Shown: one piece after another, positions 58,574 to 64,000 of the stretch
Numbering within the stretch: the stretch's first letter is position 1
How the letters are laid out: each line of letters begins with the position of its first letter
DNA from: Corynebacterium parakroppenstedtii
GTDB lineage: Bacteria; Actinomycetota; Actinomycetes; Mycobacteriales; Mycobacteriaceae
Length of the DNA: 64,000 nt
Reading direction: 5' to 3'
Assembly: GCF_019754935.1 (NCBI RefSeq)
Contig: NZ_JAGSOA010000001.1
Coordinates: forward strand, 124,001 to 188,000
Position numbers and translations under genes: made by a program
The notes under the pieces: generated by a model
The model's database searches: none
What the model was told of the DNA's origin: nothing
Seen by the model: the letters and a program-made list of their open reading frames with translations, nothing else

Positions 58574-59794
58574 TCACTCTCCTAGCCCAGAGTCAAAGCT
58601 CAAGCGTTGACTAACCTGATGAAGATAGCTTTTAACATTGTGCTTGGTTTCCGCAAGGCTGTCACCGCCGAATTTATCCAAAGCGGCCTGTGTCAAGACA
58701 AGGGCTACCATTGCTTCCGCGACGACGCCGGCGGCAGGAACAGCACACACGTCGGAACGCTGATGGATAGCAGATGCTGCATCACCAGTCTCCATGTCAA
58801 CGGTGGATAGCGCACGCGGAACTGTGGATATTGGTTTCATCGCTGCACGCACTCGCAGTGTTTCGCCATTTGTCATTCCGCCCTCGAGGCCACCGGCTCG
58901 GTTCGTCAGCCGTTTGACGTGTCCATCGTCGCGAACCATTTCATCGTGAGCCTCCGATCCACGCCGACGAGCTTCGGCGAATCCATCGCCTATCTCGACT
59001 CCCTTAATCGCCTGAATACTCATCAATGCGCCAGCGAGACGGGCGTCCAAACGAGTCCCCGCCGACACATGCGACCCCAATCCGATGGGGAGGCCCTCGA
59101 CGATGACCTCAACGACGCCGCCTAGAGTATCCCCTGCTTTTTTGGCCGCCTTGATTTCATTGATCATGGATTCTTCAGCCCACGGGCTATAAGCACGGAC
59201 AGGCGATTCGTCGATGCGTGTGAGATCGCTAAAGTGCGGCTGGGCTGAGTCATCAACCTCCGACGCACCAATACTGACGACGTGACTAAAGACTTCAACG
59301 CCAAATAGTTCACGGAGGAAAGAACGAGCAACGGTGGCGATAGCTACCCGGGCAGCAGTTTCCCGGGCAGAAGCGCGCTCCAAAATGTTCCTCGCGTCAT
59401 GGGTCCCGTACTTTACCATGCCCGCGAAATCTGCGTGACCAGGACGTGGCCGAGTGAGTTGTGCTCCCCGGCCGGAGTTCATAGCTGCCTGGACATCTGG
59501 ATCGTCACGGTCAATCGGATCTTGCGCCATGACGGTGGTCCACTTGGGCCATTCCGTATTGCCAATCACGATGGTGATAGGACTACCCAACGTGCGGCCG
59601 TGACGTACACCAGTGAGAAGTGTGACTTCATCTTGTTCAAATTTCATCCGTGCACCACGGCCGTACCCCAGACGACGTCGTGCTAGATGATAAGCCACGT
59701 CCTGTGTTGAGAGTGGGACGCCAGCAACCATGTTTTCCATTGTGGAGACAATCGCTTCACCATGCGATTCTCCGGCGGTGCTCCAACGCAACAT
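58574..59794 (-). CDS. aroC: Chorismate synthase
   Basis: Last step to chorismate; FMN-dependent. The 406-residue form has all signatures: [80 protein letters not shown] and [15 protein letters not shown] take ATG 59794 (family N-terminus MLRWSTAG); the in-frame ATG at 59821 adds nine residues and lacks a ribosome site. Confidence 0.96.
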   Translation of the reverse strand: MLRWSTAGESHGEAIVSTMENMVAGVPLSTQDVAYHLARRRLGYGRGARMKFEQDEVTLLTGVRHGRTLGSPITIVIGNTEWPKWTTVMAQDPIDRDDPDVQAAMNSGRGAQLTRPRPGHADFAGMVKYGTHDARNILERASARETAARVAIATVARSFLRELFGVEVFSHVVSIGASEVDDSAQPHFSDLTRIDESPVRAYSPWAEESMINEIKAAKKAGDTLGGVVEVIVEGLPIGLGSHVSAGTRLDARLAGALMSIQAIKGVEIGDGFAEARRRGSEAHDEMVRDDGHVKRLTNRAGGLEGGMTNGETLRVRAAMKPISTVPRALSTVDMETGDAASAIHQRSDVCAVPAAGVVAEAMVALVLTQAALDKFGGDSLAETKHNVKSYLHQVSQRLSFDSGLGE

Positions 59795-59932
59795 ACAGTC
59801 ATTCTTCCACGTAGTAGCCATGTAAAGCTATCAGAATTCTAAATCTACAAGCTTGGGTTGTCAGAGGGACGATAACGGGTGCATCGTTCCTCGCGGGACC
59901 GACCCGGTCTGCCTGTATTGAATGTGACCGTT

Positions 59933-60439
59933 TTACATCATCCCAGTCATAGTGGCGACGACTATCCCACCCATCATCGCTGGAATGTGGGCTATTTCTG
60001 GTGGTCCATGGCGGTACACGGTGTACAGGCTGCATACGATCGAAATGATGTTGGCGCAGCCTATGGCCACAATGACCAGCAACACTCCCCCATGTGTGAG
60101 CCATGCTCCGCATGCCGCACCAACTAAAATATCTGCGCCACCAATTCCCGGCCGTCGAGAACCAAGGAATGCCCCCACGAGGGCAACAGAAGCGTAGAGA
60201 CCTGACCAGATGGCAGAACAGCACAGTACGTCTGTCCACTCGTGAAAAAGCCAGGATTCTCCGGCAACGACCATCGCAGAACCGATCAGAGTTAGACGCC
60301 ATGGGATGAGGCGATATCGGCAGTCGAACCACACTACCCCGAGCGCCCAGAGGATACTCGCCACAATGAAAGCGGTGACACAAATGTCATGGGGCGAGAC
60401 GGGAAAGCCAAATAAGAGCGGATGCTCACTCTGTTGCAT
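59933..60439 (-). CDS. A24 prepilin-peptidase-like membrane protease
   Basis: Small (168 aa) integral membrane protein related to the peptidase part of type IV leader peptidases. About five hydrophobic helices. The two aspartates of the family are at VWFDCRYRLIPWRLTLIG and RPGIGGADILVGAACGAWLT, where the usual GxGD reads GGAD. The methyltransferase domain of large enzymes is absent. Such genes lie between aroC and aroE in corynebacteria. No prepilin or tad gene is in the window, so the substrate is unknown. The ATG 60439 lies 66 bases from two DnaA boxes. Confidence 0.8.
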   Translation of the reverse strand: MQQSEHPLLFGFPVSPHDICVTAFIVASILWALGVVWFDCRYRLIPWRLTLIGSAMVVAGESWLFHEWTDVLCCSAIWSGLYASVALVGAFLGSRRPGIGGADILVGAACGAWLTHGGVLLVIVAIGCANIISIVCSLYTVYRHGPPEIAHIPAMMGGIVVATMTGMM

Positions 60440-60504
60440 GGTCGCGATTTCATCACGATCAGGGAGGGCAGAGTGATTCTATTCGCGCTCACGAACACCG
60501 AAGT

Positions 60505-60530
60505 TGTGGATAAAACAAGCCTGTGGATAA
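60505..60530. promoter_or_regulatory. Pair of consensus DnaA boxes
   Basis: TGTGGATAA at 60505-60513 and again at 60522-60530 are each the exact complement of the DnaA box TTATCCACA, in the same orientation, start to start 17 bases. They lie in the 119-base gap between aroE and the A24 peptidase gene. No other exact copy was noticed in the window. They may be a DnaA-titration or DnaA-regulated promoter site. Confidence 0.6.
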
Positions 60531-60531
60531 C

Positions 60532-60553
60532 TTCCGGTACTATCTCACCGGAA
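60532..60553 (-). terminator. Perfect hairpin just after the aroE stop
   Basis: TTCCGGT (60532-60538) pairs perfectly with ACCGGAA (60547-60553) around an 8-base loop. It sits 5 bases past the aroE stop but has no T run, so termination is possible rather than certain. It abuts the DnaA boxes. Confidence 0.45.
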
Positions 60554-60558
60554 TATCC

Positions 60559-61539
60559 TTAGCTCGCACTCCCCGGAGCGTCGAGAACTTCGACGGGTAC
60601 CCCAGAGGCTTTTTCCAAAGCCTGTCGCATCGCCGCTTGAGGAGCTTGATGCCCGGTGAACTGCTCGAATTGGCTGAGTGATTGGTAAAAAAGCATCGTT
60701 GTTCCGCCGACGCACGGCGTTCCTACCGCGAGGCAGTGCGATATCAGTGGCGTCGGCCATGGACTGTAGATCACGTCGCATACCGCCGAAGCCTTCGCTA
60801 ATAGCTCTACGTAGGGTTCTGCTGCCACCGATGGGACTGTTGACACCAGGACGTCGGCATTCGCACACGCCGTCTCCGAGTGTTCGAACAGCGTCCATGA
60901 AAAGTCGACACCCAGTTCTTCCGCTAGCGGACGGAGTTGTTCCGCGCGCGATGATCGAGCTACCACAGTGACGTTGGGGCATCCCAACTGAGCAAGAGCC
61001 CATAAAGCAGGCCGGGCGGTGCCACCGTTACCCACGATGACTGCATTCGTCGCCATCGCTGAATGGGAGTCGTTTTCGGAGGACGACGAAGTCTTGGCTG
61101 TGAGAAGCTCCTGAACGGCTCCTATTACGCCCTCACCATCGGTATTGTCTGCACGCCACTGAGTTGATCCAGAAACATCATCCGTTGACAGCGTGTCACT
61201 GCTTGCTGGTTTTATTTTCACCAGCGTATTGGCGGATCCGATGAGCTTCGCGCGTTGAGTAGCTTCGGTCGCAAAGTCGAGAGCTTCGAATTTGCCCGGC
61301 ATGGTGACTGAGAAGCCCTCATACTCAGGGCCTAAAGAGTTGATCGTTTTTTCAAGTTCGCCCTTGGGACAACGGATACGTTCGTACGACCAATTCTCGA
61401 GGCCAGCCGCCCGAAAGCCGTTGCCATGGAGCACGGGCGAAAGAGAATGTTGGATAGGATCTCCCAGCACTGCGGCATAATGCCGATCGAGTCCTTCTCG
61501 ACTGTCGCTTCCTTGTCCTTCTTCGGAACTAACGGGCAC
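60559..61539 (-). CDS. aroE: Shikimate dehydrogenase
   Basis: Reduces 3-dehydroshikimate with NADPH. The 326-residue protein has the substrate domain AVLGDPIQHSLSPVLHGNGF, GFSVTMPGKFEALDFATEAT (catalytic Lys), ADNTDGEGVIGAVQELL, and the Rossmann motif AVIVGNGGTARPALWALAQL, then DVIYSPWPTPL. A Ser/Thr/Asp insert (SSDTLSTDDVSGSTQ) lies near 113-127 and another (TSSSSENDSHSAM) near 148-160. I use GTG 61539, which has GTGGAG 9 bases upstream; GTG 61554 also is in frame and overlaps mltG more. Confidence 0.93.
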   Translation of the reverse strand: MPVSSEEGQGSDSREGLDRHYAAVLGDPIQHSLSPVLHGNGFRAAGLENWSYERIRCPKGELEKTINSLGPEYEGFSVTMPGKFEALDFATEATQRAKLIGSANTLVKIKPASSDTLSTDDVSGSTQWRADNTDGEGVIGAVQELLTAKTSSSSENDSHSAMATNAVIVGNGGTARPALWALAQLGCPNVTVVARSSRAEQLRPLAEELGVDFSWTLFEHSETACANADVLVSTVPSVAAEPYVELLAKASAVCDVIYSPWPTPLISHCLAVGTPCVGGTTMLFYQSLSQFEQFTGHQAPQAAMRQALEKASGVPVEVLDAPGSAS

Positions 61540-62695
61540 TGTCAAGCACTCCACTTTCTTGGGCTTTTTTAATCGCTGCCTCGTGATCGGAGAAATCGTG
61601 GCTGAACACGGTTGTCCCGTTCTTGTCGATCGTCACGAAGTACAGCCAGTCACCGTCGGCAGGTTTTTCCATCGCGTGCACCGCAGATAGCGATGGCGAT
61701 GCGATGGGGGTCGCAGGCAATCCTTCCATTGCGTACGTGTTCCACGGAGTCTTTTTCTCACGGTCCTCGTTCGTCGTCGCGACCTCTTGCTCGTCCAACC
61801 CGTAGTTAACCGTCGAGTCGAACTCGAGTTTCATCGGTTTATCGAGGCGATTCTTAATAACTCGGGCAACCTTCGCAAAATCCTGCTGAGGCGCTTCACG
61901 CTCGACGAGTGACGCAGCCGTCAGTAGTTGATATTCCGACAGCCCCACGGTTTGCGCTGCTGATGATAATCCGGTGCCTTCGTATGCCTTGGCACCTTCG
62001 GTGACCAGTGTTTCGAGAATATCCGTAGGCGATGCAGTGGGGTCAAAAATGTGGACACCGGGGTTGATAAGCCCCTCCAACCGTTTGGAATCGTTTCCAC
62101 GCGCCGACACTGCTTTGGACGCCCATGATGGAACGCCCAATTCCTCTAAACTGCTATTCGCCGCGGCTTTTTCAAGATCACTAGTAGAAACACAATCACT
62201 ATCTTTAGAAACACATGCTTGTTTAGCAACTAAAGAAAAAATGCCTGCCCGCGTCTGTCCGCCGACAACATGAACATCGTGCAAGGTAGCCCCGGTCGGA
62301 ATATCGACGACCCCTCGTCGAGCTTCGTCAGACATCAGCGCGTCGATAGCAGCTTGAGAGGACATTTTTTGATGCAGGACGTAATAGCCTTGCTGCAAGT
62401 TAACAGCATTGCCCTTGCTCTTTGCCGCATTCATCAACGAACGACGCGACGACACGATCTTCTTGTCCACCAACGTCGAGGACAGCGAGGAAATCGTGTC
62501 CCCTTCGTCCACTCTGACCAGGGCAGACGTTGAGTTTCCGTTCCCCGAAAAGTCGTCCTTGTCCCCTGCTACGTTGTGGTACACGACGTAAGTAATCACG
62601 CCGGCCAACAACACAGCTAATGCCACCGTCACGGCTATGGCGTTTTGTTTATGCCCAGCAAGATGACGGCGACGACGTGTTCGGCTCGATGGCAC
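61529..62695 (-). CDS. mltG: Endolytic transglycosylase MltG (YceG-like)
   Basis: Membrane-anchored lytic transglycosylase that cuts nascent peptidoglycan and may set glycan-strand length. The 388-residue protein has a basic N-terminus, one membrane helix (AIAVTVALAVLLAGVITYVV, about 19-38), a LysM-like region (VRVDEGDTISSLSSTLVDKK) and the catalytic YceG domain: LQQGYYVLHQKMSSQAAID, LLTAASLVEREAPQQDFAKV with the catalytic Glu, and NRLDKPMKLEFDSTVNYGLD. GTG start at 62695, preceded by AGGAG at 6 bases. It overlaps aroE by a few bases. Confidence 0.94.
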   Translation of the reverse strand: MPSSRTRRRRHLAGHKQNAIAVTVALAVLLAGVITYVVYHNVAGDKDDFSGNGNSTSALVRVDEGDTISSLSSTLVDKKIVSSRRSLMNAAKSKGNAVNLQQGYYVLHQKMSSQAAIDALMSDEARRGVVDIPTGATLHDVHVVGGQTRAGIFSLVAKQACVSKDSDCVSTSDLEKAAANSSLEELGVPSWASKAVSARGNDSKRLEGLINPGVHIFDPTASPTDILETLVTEGAKAYEGTGLSSAAQTVGLSEYQLLTAASLVEREAPQQDFAKVARVIKNRLDKPMKLEFDSTVNYGLDEQEVATTNEDREKKTPWNTYAMEGLPATPIASPSLSAVHAMEKPADGDWLYFVTIDKNGTTVFSHDFSDHEAAIKKAQESGVLDSAR

Positions 62696-62854
62696 AAATT
62701 CTCCTAGCTCCGGGGACAGGGAAAATAGATACAGGACAAATAGGTAACTGTAGCCATTCCACTAAATCAGAGAGTGTGGACGTATTCAACTACCACAAAT
62801 GCTCTCTGACTGTCGAAGAATTGCTACTTTTGGTGGGCGGTCAACGCCATTCCG

Positions 62855-63349
62855 CTAACGTCTCGGACGCTGATCTAACCAGGTCTGAAGGATCTCGACC
62901 GCCGCTGCCTGATCGATAACCGACCGCCCCTCTTTAACACTGATACCAGCGTCATGGAGGTTGGATTGGGCCATCACGGTAGTCATCCGTTCGTCGACAT
63001 ATCGAATCGGTACATCAACCCCGTCGCGTTCCAGTCGACGACGGACGCGGAAACCCACATCCTGAGCGTGTTTAACCGATGAGCCGGCGGATCCGTCCAA
63101 CATCCTTGGCAATCCCACGATGACTTCAACCACCGAGTAGTCGTGCGCGAGCTGAACGATGGAATCAATGTCTTCGCCATCGGGCCCACGCCTTTTCGTC
63201 GTTCGCGCGACGGTAGAGACCGGCGTGGCAAGAATGCCATCGGGATCACTCACAGCAACGCCAATACGGACCGTGCCGACGTCCAAACCCAAGCGACGAC
63301 CGAGGCCAGGATCATCCTCTCCTGGACGGTCAGGGACAATGTTTTTCAC
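62855..63349 (-). CDS. ruvX: RuvX/YqgF family Holliday-junction resolvase
   Basis: RNase H-fold nuclease implicated in recombination and in 16S rRNA processing. The 164-residue form has [20 protein letters not shown] (first Asp), [20 protein letters not shown] and [20 protein letters not shown] (Glu). The start GTG 63349 overlaps the region just after the alaS stop; a longer frame to 63466 would overlap alaS in another frame and is not conserved. ruvX and mltG are separated by about 160 bases without a clear gene. Confidence 0.92.
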   Translation of the reverse strand: MKNIVPDRPGEDDPGLGRRLGLDVGTVRIGVAVSDPDGILATPVSTVARTTKRRGPDGEDIDSIVQLAHDYSVVEVIVGLPRMLDGSAGSSVKHAQDVGFRVRRRLERDGVDVPIRYVDERMTTVMAQSNLHDAGISVKEGRSVIDQAAAVEILQTWLDQRPRR

Positions 63350-63356
63350 CAATAAA

Positions 63357-64000
63357 TTATCCCTGCTTCTTAAGGTCATCGAGGACGGCATCCAGTGCGT
63401 GCGAGATGCCGGTGGCGTCACTACCCGAGCCCTGGGCCATATCGGGTTTTCCGCCGCCGCGACCATTGACTGATTGGCCGATCGTTTTCACGAGCGAGTT
63501 CGCGTTGATCCCGTTACCGGTTGCCTGTTCGTTCGCTGACACGACGAAGGGCACTTTATCGCCAGTAGAACTGATCAAAATGACGACTGCAGGCTCATTG
63601 CCTAACCGGTTTCGGACGTCTAGCGCCATCGGACGCAAATCCTTGGCCTCCACGTCCGACACGCTCTCCGCTACCACCGTCACGTTGTTGAGACGCTGGG
63701 CATGAGCCACGAACTCGTCCGCCTTAGATTGGAGAGCCTGCTGGTGGGCACGTGCAACAGCGCGTTCAGCGTCGTGAAGGCGAGCAGCTAACTGGTCGAC
63801 GCGCTCAGGAACGTCATCGGCCGGTGCCTTGAGCGACGTCGCCACTGTGGTCAGCGTCGACTGCTGCTGAGCCAGGTAACGGAATGAATCCATACCTGTA
63901 TAGGCCTCAATGCGGCGCGCACCGGATCCCACCGACGATTCGCCCAGAACAGCGATGGGGCCAACCTGTGATGCGTGGTCAACGTGCGTGCCACCGCAGA
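63357..64000 (-). CDS. alaS: Alanyl-tRNA synthetase, C-terminal part (5' end outside window)
   Basis: Charges tRNA-Ala. The frame is open to the window edge, so only the editing and C-terminal domains are visible (about 214 residues). It begins in the editing domain with [20 protein letters not shown], whose Cys and His bind zinc, continues with [20 protein letters not shown], and ends with the DHHA1-type oligomerisation domain: [20 protein letters not shown], then [15 protein letters not shown]. ruvX follows 7 bases downstream. Confidence 0.96.
   Translation of the reverse strand, partial: CGGTHVDHASQVGPIAVLGESSVGSGARRIEAYTGMDSFRYLAQQQSTLTTVATSLKAPADDVPERVDQLAARLHDAERAVARAHQQALQSKADEFVAHAQRLNNVTVVAESVSDVEAKDLRPMALDVRNRLGNEPAVVILISSTGDKVPFVVSANEQATGNGINANSLVKTIGQSVNGRGGGKPDMAQGSGSDATGISHALDAVLDDLKKQG

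Overview
The window is a stretch of core chromosome from an actinobacterium, most likely a Corynebacterium. The evidence is the block order suf–mptB–ctaA/ctaB–tkt-tal-zwf-opcA-pgl–secG–tpiA-pgk-gapA–whiA-yvcK-rapZ-uvrC–rib–rsmB-fmt-def-priA–metK–coaBC–rpoZ-gmk-mihF–pyr–nusB-efp-pepQ-aro–mltG-ruvX-alaS, together with actinobacterial marker genes (OpcA, mIHF, MptB, WhiA, a PriA without helicase motifs). G+C looks moderate for the genus by eye. Species cannot be fixed from this sequence; a C. kroppenstedtii-like lineage is only a guess. No tRNA, rRNA, CRISPR array, insertion sequence, prophage or toxin-antitoxin pair was seen.

Layout. 1–3190 (minus): sufD (cut by the window edge), sufB and the regulator sufR. 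3638–8564 (plus): mptB, a two-gene ABC exporter and heme A synthase ctaA. ctaB faces ctaA at 8767–9684. 10116–17556 (plus): transketolase, transaldolase, glucose-6-phosphate dehydrogenase, its assembly factor OpcA and 6-phosphogluconolactonase, i.e. most of the pentose phosphate pathway in one run. 17773–22468: secG, a divergent phospholipase C/GDPD-like gene where many corynebacteria carry ppc, then tpiA, pgk and gapA. 22711–38633 (minus): a long, tightly packed run whiA–yvcK–rapZ–uvrC–PH-domain protein–ribH–ribBA–ribE–ribD–rpe–rsmB–fmt–def–priA with many 1–4 base overlaps. 38714–42668: metK, coaBC and rpoZ/gmk/mihF. 42874–51635: the UMP operon pyrR-B-C-carA-carB-pyrF. 51911–53218 (plus): a PAP2/AUR1-like membrane enzyme. 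53219–53950 is the largest stretch without a recognised gene. 53951–64000 (minus): nusB, efp, pepQ, aroQ-B-K-C, an A24 prepilin-peptidase-like gene, aroE, mltG, ruvX and the 3' half of alaS.

Together the genes supply Fe-S clusters, haem A, NADPH and pentoses, lower glycolysis, riboflavin (with rpe making the pentose phosphate that RibBA uses), formyl-Met processing, SAM, CoA, UMP and chorismate precursors. No clearly new biological system is present. The signals most worth a second look are in non-coding DNA: two perfect consensus DnaA boxes 17 bases apart next to a perfect hairpin (60505–60553); a candidate PyrR-binding hairpin directly upstream of the pyrR ribosome binding site; dyads in the sufR, secG and mihF upstream regions; an unassigned near-consensus promoter pointing antisense into coaBC; and the 53.2–53.95 kb interval with a small orphan frame. 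Many enzymes also carry Ser/Asp/Gly-rich low-complexity inserts.
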